From: Rhodothermales bacterium
Lineage (GTDB): Bacteria > Bacteroidota > Rhodothermia > Rhodothermales > Bin80
Reading direction: 5' to 3'
NCBI GenBank assembly: GCA_022821875.1
Contig: JAJECV010000074.1
Location: 1 to 60,935, forward strand
Length of the DNA: 60,935 nt
Below, piece after piece: positions 24,201 through 34,185 of this stretch. The notes under the pieces were generated by a model that was given only the letters and a program-made list of their open reading frames with translations, was not told the DNA's origin and did no database searches. Each line of letters begins with the position of its first letter. Positions within the stretch are counted from its first letter, which is position 1. The position numbers and the translations under genes are program-made.

Positions 24201-26177
24201 TGTGAGGTCTGTTGCGGGTGCAGGACTGATATTGACCGCCACATTCTGTGTATCGTCCCCCTCGCCCACGCTGCTTGAAGGCGAAGCAAAAACAACCTCT
24301 GGTGTTACATCATTGTCGGTGATGGTCAGTGTATGGGTTTTTGCGCTTCCGACTGTGTACCCCACACCACTCGTTAGTGTTAAAATCACCCTCTCGCTTT
24401 CCTCCTCATCGAGGTCATCAATAATTGTTATCGGAATGTTCACCGAACTCATTCCAGCGGGTACGAAAACGCTTTCTGAGCCTGTATAGTCAGTGTTGCG
24501 GGTTGCCGTACCAGCGAAACCGTAGTTCAAGGTTAATCCCCCCGCGGGCGCGGCACTACTGAGATTTACCTTCACCTTGTGGGTGCCGGCATTTTCGTCC
24601 ACCGTACCTGAGTCCGAGTCGAAAGTGACTACCGATGGCGGATGATCATTGTCCGTAATGCGCAGCTCATGTTCATCCCAAGTTCCCACCGTGTATCTTG
24701 CACGGGATGTTAGCGTAACGATGACTGTCTCGGTACGCTCAACATCATTGTCATCAATAATTGTTATCGGGATGTCCACCGAACTCACTCCAGCGGGTAC
24801 GGAAACGCTCCTGGAGATGATGTAGTCTTTGTCTGGTATCGCATTCCCCCCCTCCGAAGTATAAAACAATGTAAAGCCGGTCTCCGGCACAGGATCAATT
24901 GTCACCTCGATCTCATAAGGAATGCCGGTACCTTCGTTCACACTGCCGGTGGCCAGGCGGAACGCAACCTCCGGCTTATCCCTGTCCGTAATTGTCACCT
25001 CAACGGTTGCCGTTTCTCCATCATAAATACCCGGTCCACGGCTTGTAAGAGTCAGTGGGACCCGGTCATCTATCTGGTCTGGATCGGTATCTGCCGTTAG
25101 TGTCACTATTTTCTCCATCCCGTAGTCTGTTTGCGTAAAGGTTAGGCTGGATGGATCCGGGGGCGTAGTTGCCAAGTCGGACATCTCATGCCCGGTAATT
25201 GTCACGGTCACATCCCCCGTAGGTGCTGCTAACAGTTTGACCGCAAAGTCCTTTGTGGATCCTTCCTGCATAACCACTGATTCCGGCGCATCAATCGGAG
25301 AGTCATCGTCAATGATCGTCACTGCCAATTCTGTAAAATGATAGACGAAAGGGCTTGAAATTGAGAAATAGTCTCTGAAAACAATCACACCTGTCTCATC
25401 GTCAAAATCATCATCTTCCTTTGCGAGCAGCGAAGCGGTCTTCTCTGTTATCCCCTCATTCTCACGAAACGATATGCTCCGTATCGTTCGTCGAAGAGGT
25501 CTGCCGTTAATGGAGGTTATTTTCCATGCTTCAACATGCCCTTTCATGACTTCATCAGGGACGATAACCGCATCAGCGGAGTTGTAGTTCTCACCTTCCT
25601 TAATTCGCAGTGTAAATTCATGCGACTCTCCCTCAATAATTTGGATCGGATCTGGTGGAACAACCTCGTAGCCGCCCTCATCGTCCACGACGCAGAATTC
25701 TGTGCTTGGTTTTTGCGGCGTACCGGTAGGGTTGCCGTCACTGTCTAGGGCGGAGATTGTTAAGTGGTTGGTCGGAAGTGCGCCCGAACAACCACCTATA
25801 CCATCATCGTCATCATTCACATTGAGTTGTATGGTTTTCCATTCATCAAAGTCATCCGGCCCAAAGACGATGTTAATCACCGAACCGGAAGCCGTTCCAT
25901 GAGTCGCTGTCATTGTAGCATAGAGATTGACGGTCATGTCTATCTTGATCGTCAATCCATGAGTCCTGAATCGTTCATTCAGTCCCTGTGCAGGCCGCAT
26001 CCTGAAAGAAGCCGCTTCGCCTTCGTTCATCGACCACCAAAAAAGCGGCACATCATTGAGTGATCGGTCCGTGAGTCCGCTGACCATTTGCACCTCAACG
26101 GACTGTGCAAAAACCGCAGGCTGCAGAAGGATGGCCCAAAATGCCAGAATCACACCTGCCCGCCTAAAACTGAGCAT
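21297..26177 (-). CDS. Giant secreted Calx-beta repeat protein with type IX secretion sorting domain
   Basis: About 1626 aa from ATG 26177, whose first residues form a signal peptide ending near AVFAQS. After a divergent N-terminal region (~450 aa with two or three weak Calx-beta-like domains) come nine well-kept tandem Calx-beta domains of about 100 residues. Each opens with VxFxSxSxSVxEG and closes HTLTITDND, the acidic ends being the calcium sites. A last degenerate domain (TLSASPNPVAEGD) precedes the C-terminal sorting domain, which begins FSLEQNYPNPFNPST and ends IMTLLK, the signal for type IX secretion and surface attachment. Probably an adhesin or surface stalk. The frame remains open upstream to 26288 through a run of nine Cs, so a longer N-terminus is conceivable. 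Confidence 0.92.
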   Translation of the reverse strand: MLSFRRAGVILAFWAILLQPAVFAQSVEVQMVSGLTDRSLNDVPLFWWSMNEGEAASFRMRPAQGLNERFRTHGLTIKIDMTVNLYATMTATHGTASGSVINIVFGPDDFDEWKTIQLNVNDDDDGIGGCSGALPTNHLTISALDSDGNPTGTPQKPSTEFCVVDDEGGYEVVPPDPIQIIEGESHEFTLRIKEGENYNSADAVIVPDEVMKGHVEAWKITSINGRPLRRTIRSISFRENEGITEKTASLLAKEDDDFDDETGVIVFRDYFSISSPFVYHFTELAVTIIDDDSPIDAPESVVMQEGSTKDFAVKLLAAPTGDVTVTITGHEMSDLATTPPDPSSLTFTQTDYGMEKIVTLTADTDPDQIDDRVPLTLTSRGPGIYDGETATVEVTITDRDKPEVAFRLATGSVNEGTGIPYEIEVTIDPVPETGFTLFYTSEGGNAIPDKDYIISRSVSVPAGVSSVDIPITIIDDNDVERTETVIVTLTSRARYTVGTWDEHELRITDNDHPPSVVTFDSDSGTVDENAGTHKVKVNLSSAAPAGGLTLNYGFAGTATRNTDYTGSESVFVPAGMSSVNIPITIIDDLDEEESERVILTLTSGVGYTVGSAKTHTLTITDNDVTPEVVFASPSSSVGEGDDTQNVAVNISPAPATDLTLRYSLAAGSTATEGTDYSIVNSGTLDVEAGVASANIPVKITDDGMDEEAETVILTLSESTGYTVGSTKTHTLTITDNDETAEVVFALPASSVAEGEDTQNVTISIDPVPAEEFTVNYSLAGSTATEGTDYSITGSGTIKVAASEASVNIPVKIIDDSVDDDDEFIILTLTDNPGYTVGMQNVHTLTITDNDTPEVTFTSISGSIGEAGGTRNVSINIRPAPAADLTLNYSLDGSTALEGADYRITGSGTVKVDAKATSVDIPITITDDSDEENDEMVILTLINGTGYTVGKSSKHTLTITDNDGSALPKVAFASTSASAGEGIGSHDITVSLSGAAPAGGLTLNYRFSGTAIRNTDYTGSESVPVAANETSVNIPIAITDDNIVEPDETVILTLTGGTGYDVGGDREYTLVILDDDAVMLPEITFASDSDHVNEGIGTRHNVTVNIRPASAAGFMLAYTLEGTAQQDTDYRIDESIPVDANAVSVNIPVRILDDDLEEDDETIILTLETRPEYTVGTAGTYTLTITDNDEAMLPEVAFALTSSSVGEGVGTRNVTVSIHPAPAEDFSLKYNLGGTAQRNTDYTSPETVLVQANATSVNIPVTIADDDEEERNETVILTLADGTGYEVGHANEYTLTITDNDGTPPVFTLKPEVTFLSASASVAEDVGAYSLTVRLSAVPEENFTLNYKPGGTATEGADYTIDGSGAVSVAAGATAASIVIAIADDSLAEDSETIILTLASGTGYDLGSVDVHTLTITNNDATVTLSASPNPVAEGDAVTATATLTKMVAGAVTIPLVFTPGTAEGDDYSTLTSIVINPDNLSGTGAIMTSVDDDLDDETFTVALGPLPPGILAGPQASMEVRITDAGTRTSIESLEDVIPSDFSLEQNYPNPFNPSTAIEFSITNTQHVLLAVYDMLGQRVRTLVDGTQPAGHHSVLFDGSGLASDTYIYVLQTEKERAVKIMTLLK

Positions 26178-26201
26178 AAATCTATCTAAGGGGTGAAAAA
26201 A

Positions 26202-26210
26202 GGGGGGGGG
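26202..26210. repeat. G9 homopolymer tract 25 bases before the Calx-beta start
   Basis: Nine consecutive Gs on the plus strand (Cs on the coding strand), 25 bases upstream of the chosen start and in the open extension of the frame, where it would encode Pro-Pro-Pro. Tracts of this length are prone to slipped-strand changes; a phase-variable expression role is inference. Confidence 0.6.
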
Positions 26211-26372
26211 TAGTAAACCACATAAAACCGGTCGGCTTAAGCGAAAACCAGAGTATACAAAATTCCAAAGACAATAGTTACTCGTCAAAGCATTCCATCC
26301 CAGACAGCGGAGGATTATTTGGAAATTTCCATGAAGTCACGATCCAGAACTGAATTCAAATCAGTCCGAATT

Positions 26373-26408
26373 CATTCGATGTGCATGAACGTTCATGCAC
26401 ATCGAATG
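26373..26408. repeat. Perfect 36-bp palindrome without a loop
   Basis: The arms 26373-26390 and 26391-26408 are exact reverse complements, centred on GAACGTTC. It lies between the divergent Calx-beta and alcohol-dehydrogenase genes, 45 bases before the latter's ATG. It could be an operator for a dimeric repressor or a cruciform-forming site; a loopless palindrome is a poor terminator. Confidence 0.8.
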
Positions 26409-26452
26409 TTAAAGCCGTTTATTCTTGGGGAAGCGCCAAAAAGATTAGAATC

Positions 26453-27499
26453 ATGCAGGCCGTTATGAAGGTCGCACCGGGGATCGGACATATTGCCGTA
26501 TCGGACATTCCAGAACCCGACCCCGGCCCAAATCAGGTTAAACTCAAGGTACACGCTGCCGGTCTTTGCGGGACAGATTTACATATTTATCATGATGAGT
26601 TCAAGGCCTGCCCGCCGGTTGTTCTCGGACATGAAGTCGCCGGAGAGATCGTGGAAGTCGGCAAAGACGTTCCTCAGCGGCTCCTAGGAGCGAGGGTAAC
26701 CTCCGAGACCTATTTCCACACATGTAACGTCTGTCGCTATTGCCGGGATGGACATGCCAATCTCTGCCGGGACCGGCAGTCCATTGGCTCGGCAGTGAAT
26801 GGGGGATTTGCAGAATATCTTGTTGTCCCCGCTCAGAATGTGCACCGGCTCCCCGAACACATCTCCTACCGCGAAGGGGCAATCACCGAACCACTGGCCT
26901 GCGTGGTGCACGGGGTGTTACTCGCAGCACCGACGGTACGGGCGGGGGATCTGGCTGTCATTGCCGGACCGGGTGCTATTGGTCTTTTGACTCTGCAGAT
27001 CCTTAAAGCCAGCCGCGCAACGGTGGTGGTTCTGGGGACCGGTGCAGATCAAGACCGTTTAACTTTGGCGCGTGACCTTGGAGCAGATTATGTTGCCAAT
27101 GTGGAAACAAGAAACATTCACGAACTCATTCAGGATGTATCCCTCCAGGGGCTTGGGGCGGATGTCGTCTACGAATGCTCGGGGGCAGGGACGGCAGCCC
27201 AGCAGCTGCTGCACCTCGTGCGCCGCCGTGGACGCTATGTACAGGTTGGTCTGTTTGGTAAATCTGTGGCATGGGATCTGGATCAGGTATGCTACAGGGA
27301 GCTCACGGTGACCGGCAGCAATGCATCTACACCGGAGTCATGGATCCGCGCAATTCATCTGCTCCAGAATGGCACCGTCAAAACCGGCCCGCTCATCACG
27401 CATGACTTTACTCTCTCGCAATGGGAGCATGCATTTCAGGTTTTTACCCAAAAAAGTGGAGTGAAAGCATTATTCCGGCCGCATTTTGACCGGATTTGA
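26453..27499 (+). CDS. Zinc-dependent medium-chain alcohol/polyol dehydrogenase
   Basis: 348 aa from ATG 26453. Cys39 (GLCGTD) and His60-Glu61 (LGHEVAG) bind the catalytic zinc; Cys91, Cys94, Cys97 and Cys105 form the structural zinc lobe ([15 protein letters not shown]). The Rossmann motif GPGAIGLL binds NAD(P). The pattern resembles sorbitol, threonine and related dehydrogenases, which oxidise secondary alcohols of sugars or amino acids; the substrate is not evident. A perfect 36-bp palindrome upstream may control it. An open extension to 26381 runs through the palindrome and is unlikely to be coding. Confidence 0.88.
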   Translation: MQAVMKVAPGIGHIAVSDIPEPDPGPNQVKLKVHAAGLCGTDLHIYHDEFKACPPVVLGHEVAGEIVEVGKDVPQRLLGARVTSETYFHTCNVCRYCRDGHANLCRDRQSIGSAVNGGFAEYLVVPAQNVHRLPEHISYREGAITEPLACVVHGVLLAAPTVRAGDLAVIAGPGAIGLLTLQILKASRATVVVLGTGADQDRLTLARDLGADYVANVETRNIHELIQDVSLQGLGADVVYECSGAGTAAQQLLHLVRRRGRYVQVGLFGKSVAWDLDQVCYRELTVTGSNASTPESWIRAIHLLQNGTVKTGPLITHDFTLSQWEHAFQVFTQKSGVKALFRPHFDRI

Positions 27500-27570
27500 A
27501 AAGCTTTCTGTTGATTTTCCTTAAATTACTGTTCTGTACAATTGCTGCTTGATCATCTTCGCACTATTTC

Positions 27571-28824
27571 ATGGCTGATCCGTCGCTGGGACTTATTGGA
27601 CTAAGCTACAGGGCTGCCCCCGTAGAAATCCGGGAAAGTCTTACCCTTCTCCCGCAGCGAAAACTTGAATTTTTTGATACCGCACGGACATCCTTTGACG
27701 GGTTGGCGTTATTGTCCACCTGTAATCGCGTAGAGTTTTATGGTCATGCGAATGGATCTGAACAGGCCACAGATGCATTGTATACACTCCTGCAGCGTTC
27801 CTTTGATCTGTCCGCGGCGGAGTCCTGTCTCTATTGGAAACAAAGTCAAGAGGTGTCTCGCCACCTGATGCGTGTTGCCTGTGGACTCGACTCAATGGTT
27901 ATGGGAGAGTCGCAGATTCTGGGGCAGGTGCAGGACTGTCTTCTGGATTCCGAGGCGGCCTCGCTTGCAAGCCCTGCACTGACCACCGTATTTCAGGCGG
28001 CCATCAAGACCGGAAGGCGTGCACGCACGGAAACCGCTCTGGGAAAACTCCCGGTCAGTGTTGCCTCGGTAGCCATTGAGCGTATCCTTCTGGAGGCGGG
28101 TCCATTAGACAATCTGCATGTTGCGGTCATCGGTACCGGTGAGATGGGGAGTCTGGCAGGGAAAATTCTCCGAAAAAAAACGATCCGGCAACTCACCTTT
28201 GTAAATCGCAACCATGAGCGTGCAAAAGCGCTCGCAGTTGCCGCCTGTGCCCAGGCAGTCCCCATGGAAGAACTTCGGGAAGCGGTCTCCGATGCCGATG
28301 TGGTGATCAGTGCAACGGATGCGCCTCACATCATCCTCGGCCCCGAACATATTACATCTCGTGAAAACCGGCCGCTGCTGCTGGTTGACCTGGCGGTGCC
28401 CCGGGATATTGATCCGTTCCTGAATGAACTGCCAAAAGTAACCCTGCTGGATATTGATCATCTGAAAAATGGAATCGCCCGGTCAAAGACCGCTCGGCTG
28501 GCGGAGGTACCCCAGGTAGAAAAAATTATTGAAAAGGAACTGGACATTCTGGATCAGCGCCTCCAGATGCTGAACGTGGAACCGATCATCACCGACCTGC
28601 GCAGAAAAGCCGAATCCATCCGCCAGACTGAACTGGTCCGAATGCTCAATGAACTCGGGCCGCTTGAAGCGCAGACCGTAGAAAAGCTTGAGCATTTTTC
28701 CAACACACTGGTCAAAAAACTGCTTCATGATCCGACACTCCATCTAAGGTATGGAAGTACGGAACTGGATCCGGGTACCGTCCGTCAGCTTTTCGGCCTG
28801 AAGGAATCTCCATCCACGAAATGA
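27571..28824 (+). CDS. hemA: Glutamyl-tRNA reductase
   Basis: First committed enzyme of the C5 route to 5-aminolevulinate; reduces glutamyl-tRNA to glutamate-1-semialdehyde. 417 aa. Catalytic Cys51 sits in LLSTCNRVEFYG, and GLDSMVMGESQILGQV and the NADPH-binding VIGTGEMGSL follow; the C-terminal dimerisation domain is complete. It heads an eight-gene heme operon and its TGA overlaps the hemC ATG. The partner aminotransferase gene (hemL) is not in this window. Confidence 0.97.
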   Translation: MADPSLGLIGLSYRAAPVEIRESLTLLPQRKLEFFDTARTSFDGLALLSTCNRVEFYGHANGSEQATDALYTLLQRSFDLSAAESCLYWKQSQEVSRHLMRVACGLDSMVMGESQILGQVQDCLLDSEAASLASPALTTVFQAAIKTGRRARTETALGKLPVSVASVAIERILLEAGPLDNLHVAVIGTGEMGSLAGKILRKKTIRQLTFVNRNHERAKALAVAACAQAVPMEELREAVSDADVVISATDAPHIILGPEHITSRENRPLLLVDLAVPRDIDPFLNELPKVTLLDIDHLKNGIARSKTARLAEVPQVEKIIEKELDILDQRLQMLNVEPIITDLRRKAESIRQTELVRMLNELGPLEAQTVEKLEHFSNTLVKKLLHDPTLHLRYGSTELDPGTVRQLFGLKESPSTK

Positions 28825-29726
28825 CGCGGCCATTAAGAGTCGGTACGCGCCGCTCTTTGTTGGCCCGAACTCAGACCGATCATGTTCTGCAGCTTTTGAG
28901 GGCATCCCATCCCCGGCTGGACATTATTGTCCAAACGGTTTCTACGCTTGGGGATCAGACTATCGGTCCCCTCCCTGCTTCAAAACCAGGGGTCTTCACC
29001 GGTGCACTGGAAACAGCGCTCCTTAACCGGACCATTGATTTTGCGGTTCATTCCATGAAGGATCTTCCCATTGATCGTCCGCAGGAATTGGTGATTGCTG
29101 CCATTGCGCATCGAACGACCGCGTTTGAAATGGTCGTGACCCTCTCCGGCCGGACCATTTTTCAATTGCCTGTGGCGGCCACAATCGGGACTTCCAGCCT
29201 CAGACGGAAAGCCCAGTTGCAGGCGATTCGGCCTGACTTCATCGTTACCCCTGTGCGGGGCAACATTGACACCCGGGTTCAAGAGGTGCTGGACCGAAGA
29301 ATTCATGCGGTTGTGCTCGCAGAGGCGGGCCTGCAACGACTGGAGATTCCCCGAAAGTACACACAGCGGATCCCCATGCGTTATATGCTTCCCGCCCCGG
29401 CACAGGGAGCGCTGGCGGTCGAGTGCAGGAAAGATGATTCCGACATGATCCGCATCCTGGCATCCATCAACTGCCCGGCAACCTGGGCTGCGACTGCAGC
29501 CGAACGGGCATTCCTGAAAACCGCCGGAGGTGGCTGCTCCATTCCGATCTCAGCCTATGCAGAGACGAAAAACAAAGAGATCCACCTGCTTGGGGAGGTC
29601 CGGTCTCCAAATGGGAGCCGCCAGATCTCCCTGTCGGGAAGCGGGGAGGATGCGGTAGTTCTGGGATGTCAATTAGGAGAAAAGGCGAATCATATGGGAG
29701 CTCAGGAATTACTGCAGCATGGATAG
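28821..29726 (+). CDS. hemC: Porphobilinogen deaminase (hydroxymethylbilane synthase)
   Basis: Joins four porphobilinogen units into hydroxymethylbilane. 301 aa. RVGTRRSLLARTQT is the N-terminal signature, FAVHSMKDLP and TSSLRRKAQL line the active site, and Cys239 in AGGGCSIPI carries the dipyrromethane cofactor. The start overlaps the hemA stop by ATGA and the end overlaps hemD by eight bases, so translation is coupled along the operon. Confidence 0.97.
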   Translation: MTRPLRVGTRRSLLARTQTDHVLQLLRASHPRLDIIVQTVSTLGDQTIGPLPASKPGVFTGALETALLNRTIDFAVHSMKDLPIDRPQELVIAAIAHRTTAFEMVVTLSGRTIFQLPVAATIGTSSLRRKAQLQAIRPDFIVTPVRGNIDTRVQEVLDRRIHAVVLAEAGLQRLEIPRKYTQRIPMRYMLPAPAQGALAVECRKDDSDMIRILASINCPATWAATAAERAFLKTAGGGCSIPISAYAETKNKEIHLLGEVRSPNGSRQISLSGSGEDAVVLGCQLGEKANHMGAQELLQHG

Positions 29727-30462
29727 TTCTCTTGCAGGAAAACGGATTGTCATCACACGTCCGGCGCACCAGTCAGGTTCAATGTGTCAGATGCTTGAAG
29801 CACACGGAGCTGTCATTGTGGAATTCCCCGCCATTCGCATTGAACCCGCATCAAATCCACAGCCCTTACTGCATGCACTCAGCGAGTTGTCTACCTTTGA
29901 CCGGGTCATTTTTACCAGTGTGAACGGGGTCGCACATACCTGGCAACACCTGCAGTACCCCTGGCCCGATTCCGTACATGTTGCCGCAATCGGACCTTCC
30001 ACTGCTGCTGCACTCCGTGCTCACGGGGTCACCCCGGACTTTGTCCCGTCCGAGTATGTTGCGGAAGCACTTGCCCAAGGGCTTGGATCCGTTCGGGGGC
30101 AATCCATCCTTCTTCCACGTGCTTCCAGAGTTCGTCCTGCGTTGGCAGAACTGCTGCGCGGCGGCGGGGCAGCAGTGACCTGCGTAACCGCCTACGAAAC
30201 CCATGTGAACCACCCCCCAGGTGCGGCGTACGCCGCACTTGCAGGCGGTGTGGATGCGGTCACCTTTACCAGTGGCTCAACGGTTGACGGGTTTGTCGCG
30301 GTTGCGCCAGAATCCATGACCTCTGTCACTGCAGCCTGCATCGGCCCGATTACGGCTCAGGTCGCAGCGGATGCCGGATTCAAGGTTGCCGTTGTAGCAA
30401 AAACATATACCACCGAGGGACTCGTGATTGCCTTGGAAGAATACTTTGAAGAACACAAATAA
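29719..30462 (+). CDS. hemD: Uroporphyrinogen-III synthase
   Basis: Closes and inverts ring D of hydroxymethylbilane to give uroporphyrinogen III. 247 aa with the loose conservation usual in HemD: LAGKRIVITRP at the start, FTSVNGV and VTFTSGSTVDGF in the two domains, and AACIGPITAQVAADAGF near the end. Identification rests on these and on its place between hemC and hemB. It begins inside hemC (ATGGATAG) and overlaps the start of hemB. Confidence 0.92.
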   Translation: MDSSLAGKRIVITRPAHQSGSMCQMLEAHGAVIVEFPAIRIEPASNPQPLLHALSELSTFDRVIFTSVNGVAHTWQHLQYPWPDSVHVAAIGPSTAAALRAHGVTPDFVPSEYVAEALAQGLGSVRGQSILLPRASRVRPALAELLRGGGAAVTCVTAYETHVNHPPGAAYAALAGGVDAVTFTSGSTVDGFVAVAPESMTSVTAACIGPITAQVAADAGFKVAVVAKTYTTEGLVIALEEYFEEHK

Positions 30463-31432
30463 ACATAAACGCCCAAGACGATTGCGCGTCACCGGTGCCA
30501 TGCGCCGAATGGTGCAGGAGACCCGGTTGTCTCCTGCAGATTTTATCTATCCTGTTTTTGTGACCCATGCGCAGGAGGGCCCGATCAAAGGAATGCCGGG
30601 TATCTTCCGGTATACCGTAGAGGGCGCTTTGGAGGCAGCACGGGAGGCGGAAGAAGCGGGGGTGAGCGGGATTCTTCTTTTTGGGATCCCTGAATTCAAG
30701 GATGCCACCGGGACCCCGGCCCTGTCTGCATCGGGAGTCATACCGAAAACCCTCCAGGCACTCAAGAATGCCGGGGTGAGGCTCGTTCTCATGACCGATG
30801 TCTGCATCTGTTCCTACACCTCCCACGGGCACTGTGGTGTGATTCAGGATGGCAGGGTGTCCAACGACGATACGCTACCCATCCTTGCCGAAATGGCCCG
30901 TATTCATGCAGACAGTGGAGCAGATGTTGTTGCGCCTAGTGCAATGATGGATCATCAGGTGAGCGCCATCCGAAATGGACTGGATTCGGCGGGCCATCAG
31001 GATGTATCCATCCTTTCCTACAGTGTCAAGTATGCATCCGCCTTCTATGGACCGTTCCGCGATGCCGCGGGTGGAGCACCGCAGTTTGGAGATCGAAAAA
31101 CCCATCAGATGGATCCCTGCAATACACAGGAAGCCTTACAGGAAGTTGCTCTGGATATTAAGGAGGGAGCAGATATGATTATGGTGAAACCCGCGCTGGC
31201 CTATCTTGATGTCATTCGCCAAATTCGTAACCGCTGGCCCCAGATGCCGCTGATGGCATATAATGTAAGTGGAGAATACGCGATGCTGAAAGCCGCTGCT
31301 TCACAGGGCTATGTGGATGAATCCGCTGCCACCCTTGAAGTTCTGACCGGTATCCGCCGAGCCGGAGCTCAGACGATGATTACCTATCATGCGCTGGAAG
31401 CGGCTCGCTGGCTAAATCATTCCATACTGTAA
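30446..31432 (+). CDS. hemB: Delta-aminolevulinic acid dehydratase (porphobilinogen synthase), zinc type
   Basis: Condenses two aminolevulinates to porphobilinogen. About 328 aa if the start is TTG 30446, which has GGAAG nine bases upstream; a TTG at 30428 and an ATG at 30500 are the alternatives. The cysteine cluster DVCICSYTSHGHC is the zinc-dependent variant, and the two catalytic lysines are in SYSVKYASAFYGPFR and MVKPALAYLD. The start lies within the end of hemD, and the next gene starts right after its stop. Confidence 0.96.
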   Translation: MKNTNKHKRPRRLRVTGAMRRMVQETRLSPADFIYPVFVTHAQEGPIKGMPGIFRYTVEGALEAAREAEEAGVSGILLFGIPEFKDATGTPALSASGVIPKTLQALKNAGVRLVLMTDVCICSYTSHGHCGVIQDGRVSNDDTLPILAEMARIHADSGADVVAPSAMMDHQVSAIRNGLDSAGHQDVSILSYSVKYASAFYGPFRDAAGGAPQFGDRKTHQMDPCNTQEALQEVALDIKEGADMIMVKPALAYLDVIRQIRNRWPQMPLMAYNVSGEYAMLKAAASQGYVDESAATLEVLTGIRRAGAQTMITYHALEAARWLNHSIL

Positions 31433-32170
31433 ATGGCCATTGATATACAGGAAAATCGAAAGGTCGGAGTGGATCTTCGGGAAAAAGGAAAGGATGCAGA
31501 GGGATGCACCATTTATCATGATGGCCGATTGTACATACAACTCCTGGTTTTCACGGGATTTAATGTACCTCCCAGGATTCTGATTTCTCAGATGGAGAGA
31601 GCCGGTTTCTGTGGTGCGTTGTACTCCAGTCTCCATGACCCTGGCGGGGTTGGCCTGTTGACGGTTGCCGAAGATCCCCGGTTTTTCGTGACCGAACTTC
31701 AATCTTTCCTGCAGGATAGCGGGTTTAAGTACTTACAATGCCGCACCGACTGGACGATGATCGGTCGCACCTATGCAATTGGGTATGAAAATGATCTGGT
31801 GGAGACTTTGTTTGACCGCCCAAGGCGGTATGTCTGCAATCCCGCGTGGCCGTGGGCGATCTGGTATCCGCTTCGCCGTTCGGGTGATTTTGAACACTTA
31901 AATGCGGAGGAGCGCCGAAAAATTCTTATGGAGCACGGCGGGATCGGGCTTGCGTACGGGCGCAGTGACCATGCCCATGATATCCGCCTTGCCTGCCATG
32001 GGCTGGACCAAAGTGACAACGATTTTTTGGTGGGGCTTCTGAGCAAGGATTTACACCCGCTGTCGGCGATTATCGAACGGATGCGCAGGACTCAGCAGAC
32101 CTCACGCTACCTGAGCAGTCTGGGTCCTTTCTTTGTCGGGCATGCGCTCTGGCAGTCTTCCGCTTCCTGA
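31433..32170 (+). CDS. Chlorite-dismutase-family protein, probable coproheme decarboxylase (HemQ/ChdC)
   Basis: 245 aa, the size of HemQ. The C-terminal half has the family blocks NPAWPWAIWYPLRR, RKILMEHGGIGLAYG with His168 at the place of the proximal heme ligand, CHGLDQSDNDFLVGLL, and GPFFVG. It starts at the base after the hemB stop and stands among heme genes, so coproheme decarboxylase, the last step of the coproporphyrin-dependent route, is the likely role rather than chlorite detoxification. The conserved active-site tyrosine of ChdC was not assigned with certainty. Confidence 0.85.
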   Translation: MAIDIQENRKVGVDLREKGKDAEGCTIYHDGRLYIQLLVFTGFNVPPRILISQMERAGFCGALYSSLHDPGGVGLLTVAEDPRFFVTELQSFLQDSGFKYLQCRTDWTMIGRTYAIGYENDLVETLFDRPRRYVCNPAWPWAIWYPLRRSGDFEHLNAEERRKILMEHGGIGLAYGRSDHAHDIRLACHGLDQSDNDFLVGLLSKDLHPLSAIIERMRRTQQTSRYLSSLGPFFVGHALWQSSAS

Positions 32171-32198
32171 CCGGATAGAACCTCGAAACGTTTCTTTC

Positions 32199-33213
32199 AT
32201 GACTGGACATAAACGATTTCTGTCTGCATGCCGCGGCGAATCGGTAGACTGCACCCCGATCTGGATCATGCGGCAGGCCGGCCGGTATCTGCCGGAGTAT
32301 CGTGCACTGCGGCGGCAGCATTCTATGGAAACTGCGATCCAGACCCCCGAACTTGCCGCCAAAATCACCCTTCTCCCTTTGCAGCACTTTGAGTTGGATG
32401 CGGCCATTATTTTTTCGGATATTCTACCTCCGTTGGCGGGGATGGGATTGGAGCTTGCGTTTGTCCCCGGCCATGGCCCCTCCATTGCGAACCCGCTCCG
32501 AACTCCCAAAGCCGTCGATATGCTTCGGGTTCCTCCCGCCCGCGAAACTATGGCCCCGACGCTGGATGCAATCCGGCTTGTCCGTCCGGAACTGGATGCA
32601 CAGGGCCTGGCCCTGATCGGGTTCGCAGGGGCCCCTTTTACCATGGCCAGTTATGCAATTGAAGGCGGGGCTACACGCAATTTTGCGCACACGAAGCAAT
32701 TCATGTACCATCAGCCGGCGGCCTGGGATCGGCTCATGATCAAACTCTCCAGCTTAACCATTGACTACCTCGGTGCACAAATTCAGGCCGGTGCCGACTG
32801 TGTACAACTCTTTGATTCATGGGTCGGGGCACTTAGCCGATACGATTATGAGCGTTATGTTCGACCCTATAGTCATCGTGTCCTCTCGGCGGTTGAATCG
32901 AAAGGCCCCGTGATTCATTTCAGTACGAATACAGGCCCCTATCTGGAGTCGGTCGCAGAGGCGGGCGGTCATGTGATCGGAGTGGACTGGCGAATCCCCA
33001 TCGATGAAGCGTCTCGGCGGGTGAACAGACCCGTCATGGGAAATTTAGACCCCTGCACGCTCCTCGGCCCGTGGCGTGAACTGTTCCCCCATGTCCGGGA
33101 TGTAATGCAGCGTGTGGCAGGATGCCCCGGCCATGTCTTTAATCTTGGACACGGGATTCTGCCGCAAACCCCCCTCGAAAATGTAAAGCGGCTAGTGGAC
33201 TGCGTACACAGCT

Positions 33214-33230
<17 letters not shown>
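32199..33230 (+). CDS. hemE: Uroporphyrinogen decarboxylase
   Basis: Removes four carboxyl groups from uroporphyrinogen III to give coproporphyrinogen III. 343 aa from ATG 32199 (MTGHKRFL), which matches the family start; an open extension to 32133 overlaps the preceding gene. PIWIMRQAGRYLPEY is the diagnostic N-terminal block, IIFSDIL carries the catalytic aspartate, and GFAGAPFTMASY and NLGHGILP follow. Its stop overlaps the start of hemH. Confidence 0.97.

Positions 33231-34181
<951 letters not shown>

Positions 34182-34185
<4 letters not shown>

Noticed and set aside
21796-26063. Many short plus-strand frames across the Calx-beta gene
   Set aside because: They recur because the gene is repetitive on the other strand; they are shadows.
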